NCBI GenBank assembly: GCA_030627905.1
Contig: DAOVRZ010000086.1
Location: forward strand, 1 to 26,712
DNA: 26,712 bases
Direction of reading: 5' to 3'
Source: JAGMES01 sp023128035
GTDB lineage: Bacteria; Bacillota; Halanaerobiia; DY22613
The stretch's first letter is position 1. Each line of letters begins with the position of its first letter. Made by a program: the position numbers and the translations under genes. Below the pieces are notes generated by a model. The model made no database searches, was not told where the DNA came from, and saw nothing but the letters and a program-made list of their open reading frames with translations. Shown piece by piece: positions 1-11,900 of this stretch.

Positions 1-282
1 AACCTTTGCCTCATCTGAATCTAGATAATTTACATCAAACTCTGCATCTCTATGAATTTTTTGAACCAATTCTTCATTTGATGCAAAGGAAGTCCTCAAT
101 GCTTCATGTCTTTTAATTAATTCTCTAAATGTATTAGTAAAGCGAGTTTGGTCAAAATTACCTTCTATATATAGAAACCCTGGAGTATTATAAGTCACAC
201 TATCAGTATTAATTTGATTTAAGATATACTGTCTCTTTTGAGCTGATGAAATTGGATAATATTCATTCTTTATAACTAATTC
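1..282 (-). other. Partial condensation domain of the third synthetase
   Basis: This is the N-terminal part of a condensation domain, with the C1 motif SSAQKRQYILNQ followed by RHEALRTSF. The window ends before HHxxxDG, so activity cannot be judged. It would join the Tyr-bound chain to the next residue, coded beyond position 1. Confidence 0.9.
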
Positions 283-2838
283 TATAGATTTATAAATATC
301 TTTTTTAGCCTTTTTAATATATTCTGCATGAGCTTTTATAGTTGGATCTTTGAAAAACATCCGCATTGGTAGTTTAACATCAAATTCTTTAGAAATTTTA
401 GAAATCAGTGATAAAGCTCTTAATGAATGCCCTCCTAAATCATTAAAATTATCACTCATGCTAATTTTTTCAATACCAAAAACCTCAGACCAAATAGTTG
501 TTAATTTCTTTTCAATACCATCAGTCGGTTCTATATATTCTTTTTTATTTTCTAGATTTTCTAAAGGTTCTGGCAATGCTTTGCGATCAATCTTTCCATT
601 TGGCGCTTTTGGCATCTCTTCTAAACTGATAATATATGATGGAATCATATATTCAGGTAACTCTTTTTTAAGAAAATCTTTAACCTTATCTACTGATAAA
701 TCCTCATCACTTAATATATATGCAGCTAAATAAGACTCTTCATTTTTATCAACTAGTACAATGACAACTGCTTCTTTGATTTCATTATGATTTAATAGTT
801 GGTTTTCAATCTCGCCTAACTCAATTCTAAAACCTCTAACTTTTACTTGGTGATCAACCCGGCCTAAAAATTCTATAGTACCATCTGATAACCATCTACC
901 TACATCACCCGTTTTATACATTCTCTCATTGGTATATGGATTCACTACAAATTTTTCTTCCATCAATTCTTGTTGATTCAAATACCCTCTCCCAATCCCA
1001 CTTCCAGCTAAACATATTTGACCTGCTACTCCAATCGGTAGTAATGTATCTTCTTTGTCGAGAATATATACTTTTGTGTTAGAGATTGGCTTACCTATGG
1101 TTACTAATGTATCCTGTTCTAGGTCACGTTGTATCGTTGCAGTAACACTGTTCTCAGTTGGCCCATATTCATTTACTATCTCTAAATCAGGATTTTTTTC
1201 TTTACTCAGTCTTACTAATTTTGAGTCTAGTTTTTCACCTGCAAGTGTGACCACCTTCAAAGATTTAGTCTCCTCTGGCGTTAAGCATTCTAAAATAGTT
1301 CGATAAAGCGACGGAACAGAGATAAAGTGAGTTATTTTATTTGCAACAATACAGTTCTTCAATACCATCGGGTCTTTAAGCTGGTCTTCTTTTAAGAATA
1401 TAACTTTCGCTCCTGATACAATCGGAGTGAAGAAACTAGTCACAAAACCGTCGAAGGAATATGAGAATAATTGTAATACCCGGTCATCTTCGTTTAATTG
1501 ATATTCCCTTCTCCTCCAGTTGATTGTATTGAACATATTTTTGTGTTCGATCATTACCCCTTTAGGCTTACCTGTTGTTCCAGAAGTATAAATGAGATAT
1601 GCTAAATCATTGGGTTGATTTATTGATTCCAGATTCGAAATATCCCCATTATAGAGTTTTTCATCTTCTATGTCTATCCAATCACCTGCAAATAAAATTT
1701 GTCCCATTAAATGATGCTGGGCCAGCACCATCCCCACCCCACTATCCCCCAACATATAGCGAATTCTTTCTACCGGATAAGCAGGATCAAGCGACAAATA
1801 TGCGCCACCCGCTTTCAAAATCGCCATTATGCCAACTGCCATCTCTAATGAGCGTTCAACCATTATACCAATTAATTGATCTGAATTTACACCTTTCTCT
1901 CTTAAAACTCTGGCTAGCTGGTTCGCCTTTTGGTTTAACTCAGTATATGTTAATGTTTGATTTTCTAACTTAATCGCAATTTCATCAGGAACTCTTTCCA
2001 CCTGTTCCTCAAATAATTGATAAACCATCTTTTGGGTTGGCTCATCTCTTTGAGTATCGTTAAATTCATAAAGTAATCTATTCTTCTCATCCTCTGACAA
2101 AATGTCGATCTCTGATAATTTTAAATCTGGATTTTGCAGAGCAATCTCAAGAAATGAGATAAAATGTTTTATAATCTGTGCAATAGTTTCCTCTCTGAAC
2201 AAAGAAGGATCATACTCTATCTCACCTTCAATACTTTTATCTGTCATAAAGAATGAAAAGAGGGTATCACACCTTACGCCTTTTAGAGAATCTTTATCGT
2301 GAATATTACTTAAGAAAATCATCACATTAGACAAAGGAAATCTGCCTTCAGCGATTGGTATATTCAAATCCTCGACAATTTTATACAATGGATAATTTTG
2401 ATTATCATTAGCTTCCTTTATGGTCTTTTTAACCTCGAACAATAGTTCTTTAAAACTCATCTCAGCTTTTAACTTTGTTCTAAATGCTAATAGCTGATTT
2501 ATATATTCAGTATTTGCTTTTTGTTTATGTATTGCTGCTCCAACAATCAGATCTTCATTATTTGTATATTTAAATAATATATAATTTACTCCTGACAATA
2601 AAATCATATAAACTCCATAAATAGAGTCTCTAGAAATACTCTTGATTCGCTGAAAAACCTCTGTAGAGAGAGTAAAATTTATTGCTACCAAATCAATTTG
2701 CTCAGTTGTTTTAGTTGCCAAAAAATCTACAGGAAAACCACTTATCTTCAAATCACCCGCTAACTTATCGAACCAATAATTTTTCTCCTTTTCAAACCTA
2801 CCAGCTATAGTTTTATTCTGCAAACGTCTATCTTTCAT
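1..2838 (-). CDS. Non-ribosomal peptide synthetase, 5' part (half-C, A, T, partial C); runs off the window
   Basis: This is the third NRPS gene of the operon. It starts with ATG at 2838, preceded by AGGAGG with a 6-nt spacer, and stays open to position 1 (946 codons visible, 3' end missing). Residues 1-245 are the C-terminal half of a condensation-like domain with no HHxxxDG. About 270-765 is an adenylation domain with A3 YTSGTTGKPKG, A5 NEYGPTE, A7 YKTGD, A8 GRVDHQVKVRGFRIELGEIE and A10 NGKIDRKAL. About 771-838 is a carrier domain; Ser805 in DLGGHSL is the phosphopantetheine site. From about 853 a new condensation domain begins with SSAQKRQYILNQ and is cut by the window edge. The pocket read by alignment to PheA is D-G-T-I-T-A-E-V-T-K, one residue from a known Tyr code, so Tyr is the likely substrate. 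It lies 73 bp downstream of gene B and extends gene B's peptide by Tyr and at least one more residue. Confidence 0.96.
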   Translation of the reverse strand, partial: MKDRRLQNKTIAGRFEKEKNYWFDKLAGDLKISGFPVDFLATKTTEQIDLVAINFTLSTEVFQRIKSISRDSIYGVYMILLSGVNYILFKYTNNEDLIVGAAIHKQKANTEYINQLLAFRTKLKAEMSFKELLFEVKKTIKEANDNQNYPLYKIVEDLNIPIAEGRFPLSNVMIFLSNIHDKDSLKGVRCDTLFSFFMTDKSIEGEIEYDPSLFREETIAQIIKHFISFLEIALQNPDLKLSEIDILSEDEKNRLLYEFNDTQRDEPTQKMVYQLFEEQVERVPDEIAIKLENQTLTYTELNQKANQLARVLREKGVNSDQLIGIMVERSLEMAVGIMAILKAGGAYLSLDPAYPVERIRYMLGDSGVGMVLAQHHLMGQILFAGDWIDIEDEKLYNGDISNLESINQPNDLAYLIYTSGTTGKPKGVMIEHKNMFNTINWRRREYQLNEDDRVLQLFSYSFDGFVTSFFTPIVSGAKVIFLKEDQLKDPMVLKNCIVANKITHFISVPSLYRTILECLTPEETKSLKVVTLAGEKLDSKLVRLSKEKNPDLEIVNEYGPTENSVTATIQRDLEQDTLVTIGKPISNTKVYILDKEDTLLPIGVAGQICLAGSGIGRGYLNQQELMEEKFVVNPYTNERMYKTGDVGRWLSDGTIEFLGRVDHQVKVRGFRIELGEIENQLLNHNEIKEAVVIVLVDKNEESYLAAYILSDEDLSVDKVKDFLKKELPEYMIPSYIISLEEMPKAPNGKIDRKALPEPLENLENKKEYIEPTDGIEKKLTTIWSEVFGIEKISMSDNFNDLGGHSLRALSLISKISKEFDVKLPMRMFFKDPTIKAHAEYIKKAKKDIYKSIELVIKNEYYPISSAQKRQYILNQINTDSVTYNTPGFLYIEGNFDQTRFTNTFRELIKRHEALRTSFASNEELVQKIHRDAEFDVNYLDSDEAKV
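325..2031 (-). other. Adenylation and carrier domains, Tyr-like pocket
   Basis: Boundaries are approximate. The A domain carries FDGFVTSF (about 1430-1462), ITHFISVPSLY, VVTLAGEKL and NEYGPTENSVT (about 1140-1180). These give D235 G236 T239 I278 T299 A301 E322 V330 T331 with the usual Lys517 in NGKID. From memory the Tyr code in fengycin-type synthetases is DGTITAEVAK, so only position 331 differs. The carrier Ser codon is at 424-426. The carrier motif reads FNDLGGHSL where the other modules have FF(E/D)xGGHSL. The substrate call is inference from the pocket. Confidence 0.65.
2104..2838 (-). other. N-terminal half condensation-like domain (no active site), possible docking module
   Basis: Residues 1-245 align with the second half of a condensation domain. 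They start at the segment that in full domains follows HHxxxDG (here FEKEKNYWFDKL, compare QEEYWLEKF) and run through a QNYP motif to the linker before the A domain. The C1 motif and catalytic HHxxxDG are absent, and the usual IIGMFVNTL segment is replaced by a different run ending LLAFRTKLK. The start of gene B has the same truncated form. With a full condensation domain ending the upstream protein, a binding or scaffold role is the simplest inference. Confidence 0.75.
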
Positions 2839-2844
2839 AGGTTG

Positions 2845-2850
2845 CCTCCT
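2845..2850 (-). promoter_or_regulatory. Shine-Dalgarno of the third synthetase
   Basis: The minus strand reads AGGAGG, 6 nt before the ATG at 2838, and this sets the start of the downstream gene. The intergenic hairpin at 2861-2890 ends 10 nt upstream of it. Confidence 0.85.
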
Positions 2851-2860
2851 ATAATTGACC

Positions 2861-2890
2861 ATCCAACGACACCACAAAGTGCCGTTGGAT
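2861..2890 (-). repeat. Intergenic RNA hairpin before the third synthetase
   Basis: Two 12-nt arms (2861-2872 and 2879-2890) flank a 6-nt loop. On the plus strand one position mismatches (A against C). In the minus-strand transcript that position becomes a G-U wobble, so the stem is continuous only in the transcribed orientation. No U-run follows, so it is not a standard intrinsic terminator. It sits 21 nt after gene B's stop and 10 nt before the next Shine-Dalgarno. A role in mRNA processing, stability or coupling is inference. Confidence 0.75.
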
Positions 2891-2893
2891 AAT

Positions 2894-2908
2894 CAGTTTT
2901 TAAAACTG
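2894..2908. repeat. Short AT-rich palindrome just after the gene B stop codon
   Basis: Perfect 7-bp arms, CAGTTTT and AAAACTG, surround one central T. It lies between the stop codon (2912-2914) and the larger hairpin. With a 1-nt centre it would form only a weak RNA stem with a widened loop. A protein site or chance are equally possible. Confidence 0.4.
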
Positions 2909-2911
2909 CCT

Positions 2912-5900
2912 CTAAAAATCAAAATCTACATCATCAGCAACACTCTCTAATATCTCCAATTCATCTTCTAATGCAATATCTTTTAATTGTATATTTTCAG
3001 CATCCACTACAGTATCAATTATCCTACTCATATCCTTTGCGAACATTTCCATTGTCTCTTTTGTGTATAGCTTAGTCTTATATTGAATATTAAAGATTAA
3101 ACCAGATTCTCTCTCGCTAATGATAAACATAATATCAAAATTAGCTGTTGTTACATCTGATTTGTATGGTATGAATCTTAAACTTTCAACCTGTACCTCA
3201 GCCATATCAAAGTTTTGTAAGACAAATACTGTATCGAAAAGTGGATTGCGATTCTGAGGAATATCTAAGTTCAGTTTTTCTACTAACATCTCAAAGGGAT
3301 AATCCTGATTATCATATACCTGTAATGCATTTTCCTTAACTTCTAGCAAGAAATCAGCAAAAGTTTTTTCTGATTCAGGATAATTTCGCATAACTAAAGT
3401 ATTAACAAACATTCCGATGATACTCTCCAAATCAGGATGAGCTCTGCCTGCTATGGTCGACCCAACTACTATATCTTCTTGTAAAGCATATTTAGATAAG
3501 AGAATATTATAGATGGACAGTAAAACTATAAACATCGTCGCTCCATATCTATTTGCCAAATCATTTAATTTATCTGTTACCTCTTTTTCAATTACCAAAG
3601 TGATTCTAGCTCCTGCAAAATCCATCTCTTTTGGTCTTTGATAATCTGTCGGCATATTCAGTACTGGAACTCCATCTTTAAAGGTATCAAGCCAAAAAAC
3701 TTCTTGTTTTACGATCTCGCCTGATTTGAAAAGTTCATTTTGCCAAACTGCAAAATCTTTATATTGAATTCTCATCTTAGGTAATTCATTACCCTGATAT
3801 AGATTAATAAAGTCACTCACTAGTATGTTCATAGAAATACCATCAGAAATAATATGATGAATATCATACATTAATACATATCTTTCTGCATCCTTTATCT
3901 TAACTAAATTTACTCTTAGTAATGGTGCTTTACTCAAATTAAATGGTTCTACAAAACTAGATACTAAATTTTCAACCTCTGCTTCGTCTGCTTCTAGATG
4001 TTGAACCGTAAAATCAACATTCTGATGTATCTTCTGAACAACCTCAACATCTATAAATTCAAAAGATGTTCGTAATGATTCGTGTCTTAGTATCAGAGCA
4101 TCAAAAGCTTTCTCAAAACATTCAATATCTAACTCACCTTCAATATTCATTAACTCTGGCATATTGTAGCTTATGTTATCACTTCCTGATACCATTAGAA
4201 CATATAATCTTTTTTGAGCTGAAGTTACTGGATAATATTCTCTTTCAGCAACTACCTCAATTCGTGAATAAAGATTTTTATCTGCACCTCTAATCAACTC
4301 TGCCAAATTTTTTAAGATAGGATTTCTGAAAACTTCTCGCAAAGGAAGATTCACATTCATCGCTTTATATACTTGAGAGATCAATGATGTAGCTTTTAAA
4401 GAATGTCCACCTAGTTCAAAGAAGTTATCATTTCGTCCTATCTTCTCAACTCCCAAAATATTTGACCAAATTTCTACTAATTTTCTTTCAATCTCATTAG
4501 TTGGAGCCACATATTCTACCCCTGTATTCAGTGTTCCATCATACGCTGGCAATGCATTCCGATTAATTTTGCCATTAGGTGTCAATGGAAGCTGGTCTAG
4601 TCCAACAAAATATGATGGTATCATATATTCTGGAAGTTCAGATTTAAGATACTCTCTAAGGTCAACTATAGATAACTCTGCTACTGAAACAAAATATGCT
4701 ACAAGATAATGATTACCCGTCTGATCTATTTGATCTACGCGCTCGCGCGATACCACTACTTCTTTTATCTTAGAATGTTTTAAGAGAACTATTTCGATTT
4801 CACCTATCTCTATTCGATATCCTCTGATCTTTACTTGATAATCTCGGCGCCCTATAAATTCTATCTCTCCATTAGGAAGCCACCTGGCTAAGTCGCCAGT
4901 TTTATAGATCCGTTCCTCAGAGTTAAATGGATTAGTAATAAATTTTTCTGCAGTCAAATCAGGTCGATTAAGATATCCACGGGCCAATCCATCTCCAGCG
5001 ATATATAACTGGCCTATCACATTTTGAGGCACTAATCGCAAATCTTTATCTAAAATATAGACTTTAGTATTGGCGATTGGTTTACCTATATTAATCTCAT
5101 GCTTATCAGTGACATCTTGCATAGTTGACCAGACGGTAGTTTCCGTAGGCCCATACATGTTGTAAATCTTCGCATCTGTGAGTTTTTGTAATTTGGTCAA
5201 CAGTTTTACTGGAAAAGCCTCACCACCGATTAAGATATGCTCTAATCTTTTTAAACCCTCTAAGCTACTTTCCTCACTCAGTAATAACTGCATCCTTGAA
5301 GGAGTTGCCTGTAACATATCTACTTCATGCTTGATGATAGCTTTATTCATAAGTTCTGGAATAACTTGCTCCTCTTCGGTAGCAATCACAACTTTTAACC
5401 CTTTAGTCAATGGTAAAACTGTTTCGAGAACAAATATATCAAACGAAATAGTTGTTAGAGAAAGTATTGTCTTATCAGAAGTAAATTTAACTTGATCAAC
5501 AATACCTTTGATAAAATTATTCACTGACCTATGCTCAATCATTACCCCTTTGGGCTTTCCAGTAGAGCCAGAAGTATAGATGATGTATGCTAAATCTTGT
5601 GCGTCAGTCATCTCTAGAAGAGCTTCTGCATTTTTTGAATATAGCGTGCTATCTTCCAAATCAAACATCTTACCCGTAAAAGAAATCTTATCAATTAATT
5701 CTGTTTGAGTTAGTAGAATCTCTGTATTACTATCTTCAAGCATATATTTGATTCTCTCTTCAGGAAACTCTAAATCAATTGGCAGATAAACTCCACCAGC
5801 TTTTAAAATTCCCATTAATCCAACCATCATCTCTATTGAGCGATATACCATTAACCCTACTAATTGATTTTCTCTTAAACCATTTTCTCGTAAACTATTC

Positions 5901-8900
5901 GCTAATTGATTAGCTTTCTCGTTCAATTCTCGATAAGATAATTGTTTATCTTTAAAGCATATGGCAATATTCTCTGGTGTCTTTTTAACTTGTTCTTCAA
6001 ATAACTGATGAATAGTCTTCTCTCTTTGATAATCCACCTCAGTATCATTAAATGCTATTAATAATTTTTCTTTTTCTTCTTCTGAAATAATTTCAAGATT
6101 AGAGAGTTTCGCTTCTGGATAATTCACCATCTCAAAGAGAACCTGAATAAAATGTTTGCTAAATATTTCAATTGTCTCTCTTTCATAAAGTTTTGTACTA
6201 TATTCTAGTTCAAATCTTATCCCTTCTCTTCTTTCTGTAGCTGTTAAAGTAAGATCAAACTTCGCTACTTTGTTCTCAAATTGATAAGGTATTACTTTCA
6301 AATCAGTCGCTACTTTAACCATATCACCAGCATTTTGCAAGATAAACATAGTATCAAACAATGGATTTCGACTCAAATCCCTTGGGATTAAATCTCTATT
6401 ATTAAGTTTTTCGACTAACATTTCAAATTGATAATCCTGATTCTCATATGCTTTTAATGCGTTTTCTTTTACTTCATTTAAAAATGCTATGAAAGTTTTA
6501 TCTCCTGCAGGACGATTTCTCATTGCTAAAGTATTGATAAACATACCAATGATCTGCTCTAACTCTACGTCTGATCTACCTGCAATCGGTGAACCTACAA
6601 TTATATCTTCTTGCAGAGTATATTTTGATAATAAAATATTATAAGCAGAAAGCAGTACCATATAGATAGTTGCACCATTTTGCGATGCCAACTCATTTAA
6701 TTGGCTTTGTAAATCTCCATCAATTTCAAAATATATCCGGTTTCCTGCAAAACTTAACTCTCTTGGTCTAGGAGCATCTGTAGGCATATTCAAAATTGGT
6801 ATCTCATCTTTAAATAGTTCTAACCAATATGCCTCCTGTTTTTCGATCTCTTTAGATTGGAAAAGTTTATTTTGCCATACTGCAAAATCTTTGTATTGGA
6901 TTCTAGGCTCAGGTAATTGATTACCTTGATATAGACTAATCAAATCATTAATTAAAATCCCCATCGAAACTCCATCTGAGATAATATGGTGCATGTCATA
7001 CATAAATAAGTACCCATCTGCTCTTTTCACAACTTTTACTCTCAGTAATGGTGCATTAGCTAAATTAAATGGTTTAATGAACTCTTTAACAAGATCTTTT
7101 ACCTCTTTTGATGATTCTTCCAAATATTGAAGATTAAATTCTACATTCTGCTCTACGACCTGAACTATTTCCCCGTCAATAGATTTAAATGAAGTATGCA
7201 AAGATTCATGTCTTTGAATTAATCTTTCAAAAGCTATCTTTAAACGTTCAATGTCTAATTTACCTTCAATAATCATAACTCCAGGAATATTATAGCTTGT
7301 ATTATTAAGTTCAAATTGATTTAAGATATAAAGTCTCTTCTGTGCTGAAGATACTGGGTAATACTCACTCTCGATTGTTGGCTCTATTGAGGTATAGATA
7401 TTCTTTTCAGCTTTTTGAATATATTCTGCTAATTCTTTGATTGTTGGAGTTTTAAAAATTTCTCGCAATGGAAGATCAACATTTAGTTCTTTAAATACTT
7501 TTGAAACTAAGGATGTAGCTTTTAAAGAATGTCCACCTATTTCGAAGAAATTATCCATTATCGAAACTCTTTCAACTCCTAGGATTTCAACCCAAATATC
7601 TGATAACTTTTCTTCAATAAGATTGGTTGGTTCTATAAATTCACTTGTACTGATTATATCTCGATCAGGTTTTGGTAACGCTTTACGATCAATTTTCCCA
7701 TTTGAATTTAAAGGTAACCGATCTAAAGTGATAAAGTATCCAGGAACCATATATTCTGGCAAAGTAGTGAGTAGATATTTTCTGATCTTAGATATATCAA
7801 TATCTTCATCAGTTGCAATATATGCACAGAGATATTTACTCCCATCCATATCTTCAAAATCTAATACAACAGATTCCTTTACTTTATCATGTTCAACTAG
7901 TTTACTCTCAATCTCTCCCAACTCAATTCTAAATCCTCTGATTTTCACCTGATGATCAATGCGACCAAAAAATTCAATCACACCATCTTTCATCCAACAA
8001 CCCAAATCACCTGTCTTATAGAGTCTAACACCTTTCTCATCAATAAACGGATCTTCCATGAAAACTTTTTTTGTTTTTATTGGGTCATTTAAATAGCCTC
8101 GTCCAACTCCAATACCTGATACCACAATCTCTCCCTGGACACCAATCGGTACTAATTTCATATTCTTATCGACAATGTAGATATGAAAATTTTGCAGTGG
8201 CTTACCAATCGGAACACGTTCAAACTCTGGAGTTTTATCCATAAAATAGTGAGTAATATCGTCAGAGGCCTCAGTTGGCCCATAAGCATTTACCATTGGA
8301 ATATTAGGATAATAATTAAACCAACGTTCTACAAGATTTGGCTTAACTGCCTCCCCTGTAACTAAAAGATATTCTAAGCTATTCAATTCACGGAATTTCA
8401 ATTCAACAAAATCTAAGAAAGATGCTAAGAATGATGGTACGACTTCTAAAATCGTTACTTGATCTTGAATGATCTGATCAATAAATATTTCTGGATTCAT
8501 CGCTACTTCATTTGGATAGATTATAGTTTTACCGCCAACTGCTGGCCCCACGAAAAATTGCCATACGGAGATATCAAAGCAATGAGATGAATTCTGGGCA
8601 ACAATACTCTCATTTCCTACCTTAATATCGTTGATTTTTGCACGAATATGATTCATCATTCCGATATGTTCGACCATCGCCCCTTTAGGTTTTCCAGTTG
8701 AACCAGATGTATAAATTACATAACTTAGACTATTCATATCTATCTTCAGATCCAGGTTATCTACATTTTGCTGACGAATTTCATTTTCCATAACATCTAA
8801 CTCAATTATTTCAGCACTATATTTATTCTTAATCTCTGTATCAATAAATTGAGATTCTGTAAGTAATACTACTGCCTCTGAATCTCCTAAGATTCCTGTT

Positions 8901-11900
8901 ATTCTTGACATTGGATAATTAGGATCAATTGGAATATATCCACCGCCTGCTTTCCAGACTGCAAGAATACTCTCAATCATTAAAGGAAATCGTTCAAATA
9001 AAATACCGACAAGTTGGTCTGATTGCAAGCCTTTAGCTTGTAAAATTCTCGCTAACTGATTTGCATTTTGATTAAGTTCCAGGTAAGTTACTTCTTTATC
9101 AATATATTTAAGTGCTACCTTATCTGGATTTGTCTCTGCTTCTTTTTCAATCAGCTGATAAATTGTTCGATCATTACAGAACTCAGTTTTCGTATCATTA
9201 AACTCATATAATATCTGCCTTCTTTCTTCATCAGTGACCATCTCTATATCTTTTATTTTTATCTCTGAGTTTTGAACTACTTGTCGAAAAATATTTTTAT
9301 AATGTTCTGCCATTCGTTCTATCGTCTCACGTTTATATAAGCTTGTACTATATGCTATATCAAATAAAAGTCCATTTTTTGTTTCAAAAGCATTCATTTC
9401 TAGATCAAATTTTGCAGCAGTATTATTATATTTTACAGGAGTAAATTTTAGATTAGATTCAACTCTCTCTGTATTCTGTAGATTTTGCAGAACAAACATT
9501 ATATCAAACAATGGATTGCGACTCAAATCCCTATCCAGTTCTAATCTCTCAACCAACATTTCAAATGGATAATCTTGATTCTCATAAGACTTTAGAGCAT
9601 TTTCTTTAACTTCATCTAAGAATTCCGAGAAAGTTTTATCATCAGTTGGATAATTTCTAATAGCCAAAGTGTTCACAAACATTCCGATAATCTTCTCTAA
9701 ATCCGAATGAGATCTTCCTGCAATCGGTGTGCCTACTACGATATCATCTTGGTTAGCATATTTTGATAAAAGTAGATTGTAAACTGCCAATAACGCCATA
9801 TAAGTTGTTACACCCTGATGAGATATAAGGGTATTTAACTCATCTGTCAACTCTTCTCCAATTTCAAAACTGACTCTTCCACCTCTAAGCTTCATATCAC
9901 GTGATCTTTGATAATCTGTTGGCATATTTAGCACTGGAATCTCACCAGCAAATGTTTTTAACCAATATTCTTCCTGTAATTTAATCTTATCTGAATTGAA
10001 AAACTGATTCTGCCAAACTGCAAAATCTTTGTACTGGATTCTTAATTCAGATAATTCTTCTCCAGAATAGATTCTCATAAAATCATTAATTACTATGCTC
10101 ATCGAAACACCATCAGCAATAATATGTGGCATATCAAACATGAGTACATATTTATTCGGCAAAGTAACAAGTCCTACCCTGAAAAGTGGTATTTTTGACA
10201 AGTTGAATGGTTTAATAAATTCTTTTATTAATTCTGGAAGTTCATTTTCAATGGCTATAAAATATTTAATTTCAAACTCAATATCGTTTGAAGGAGAAAC
10301 TTTTTGGATAATATTACCATCAATGGATTCAAATGAAGTTCTAAAAGATTCATGCCGTTCAACTAATTTCTCAAAAGAGTACCTAAATCTTTCTTTATCT
10401 AACTCGCCTTCTATATACATAAATCCTGGCATATTGTAATTAATACTTTTCTGTTCTAACTGATTTAATATAAATATTCTCTTTTGTGCAGATGAAGTAG
10501 GATAATATTCTCTCTCTCCAACTAACTCAATAGATGCATAAACTCCTTGAGTAGCATTTTCTATGCACCCTGCGAGTTCTCTAATCGTCGGTTTTTTAAA
10601 AATATCTCCTAAAAGAATCTCCACACTAAATTCTTTATGAATTCTTGCTATCAGAGAAGTTGCTTTTAGTGAATGACCACCCAAATCAAAGAAGTTATCA
10701 GTTACTCCAAACCCTTCTTTGCCTAAAATTCCGGTCCATAGTTCTAATAATTTTGCCTCTATTTCGGTAGTTGGTGCGACAAACTCATTTCTCATAAGAC
10801 TATCTTCAGGTTTAGGGAGAGCTTTGCGATCAACTTTACCACTTATAGTTAAAGGAAGCTTATCTAAACGTATAAAATAAGTTGGAATCATATAATCAGG
10901 TAGTTTAGTTTTTAAATATGCTTTTAAGTCAGTGACTATAACCTCTTCATCTGAAACAACATATGCTGCTAAATAATTGTCTTCAGCAGATAATTTTTGT
11001 TCAACAACAACTGCTTCTTTGATCTTAGGATAACGCAACAACTGTTTTTCAATCTCACCTAACTCGACTCGATAACCTCGGACTTTAACCTGGTAGTCTC
11101 TTCTACCAATAAACTCAATATTTCCATCTGGCAACCATCTTGCTAAATCACCAGTTCGATACATTCTCTCACCAGTATAAGGATTATTTACAAACTTTTC
11201 AGAAGTTAGTTCAGGTCTGTTTAGATATCCTCTAGCTAAAGTTACACCTGAAACGCACAACTCTCCAATTACGCCAATCGGTGCAAGTTGGTCATTTGAG
11301 TCAAGTATATAAACTTGAGTATTTTCAATTGGTTTTCCAATAGGTACAGTTTTGTAATCATTTTCTCCTGATGCTTTCCAGATCGATGTGCAGATGGTTG
11401 TTTCAGTTGGCCCATAAGCGTTAATATATTCAATATTTTGATTCCATCTCTTTACTAAATCAAAGTTTGTAGTAGAACCTGCGGTGATAACCATTCTTAA
11501 ATGTTTAATTTCAGTATGATTTAAGTTAGTCAAATAAACTGGTGGTAATGTCGCAATAGTTATGCTATTAGTATTTAGATAGCAGCTGAACTTATGATAA
11601 TCATTAATTATATCTTTATTGATCAAATATAATCTTGCACCAGTTAATAACGCCATATATATCTCCCATACTGAGGCATCAAAAGCAGATGATGCAAATT
11701 GAATAATCCGATCTTCTTCATTTATACCAAGGTTTTCTGTAAAGAAATGTTTTAAATTAGCTATACCTTGATGTTCTAATATAACCCCTTTGGGTTGACC
11801 AGTTGAACCTGATGTATAAATCAGATATGCTAAATTCTTAACATGATGAATTGGCTTGATATCCTGAACTTCATGAGCACATAATTGTTGATCAGTAAGA

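Noticed and set aside
350..733. Plus-strand open frame of 127 codons, and the other short plus-strand frames across the window
   Set aside because: All are antisense to conserved NRPS domains with intact motifs. Several recur at the same place in successive modules, as expected for shadows of repeated domains.
2861..2890. Intrinsic terminator between gene B and gene A
   Set aside because: No U-run follows, and the next gene with its own Shine-Dalgarno begins at once. Operon continuity is more likely.
2912..4264. Epimerization or thioesterase domain at the end of gene B
   Set aside because: The terminal domain has HHIISDG and C1 typical of condensation domains. No GxSxG esterase motif or alpha/beta hydrolase region follows before the stop.
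7437..7952. Plus-strand open frame of 171 codons
   Set aside because: It lies fully antisense to the carrier/A-domain coding region of gene B, has no ribosome binding site of note, and translates to low-complexity Ser/Ile/Leu-rich protein typical of the reverse of AT-rich coding DNA.
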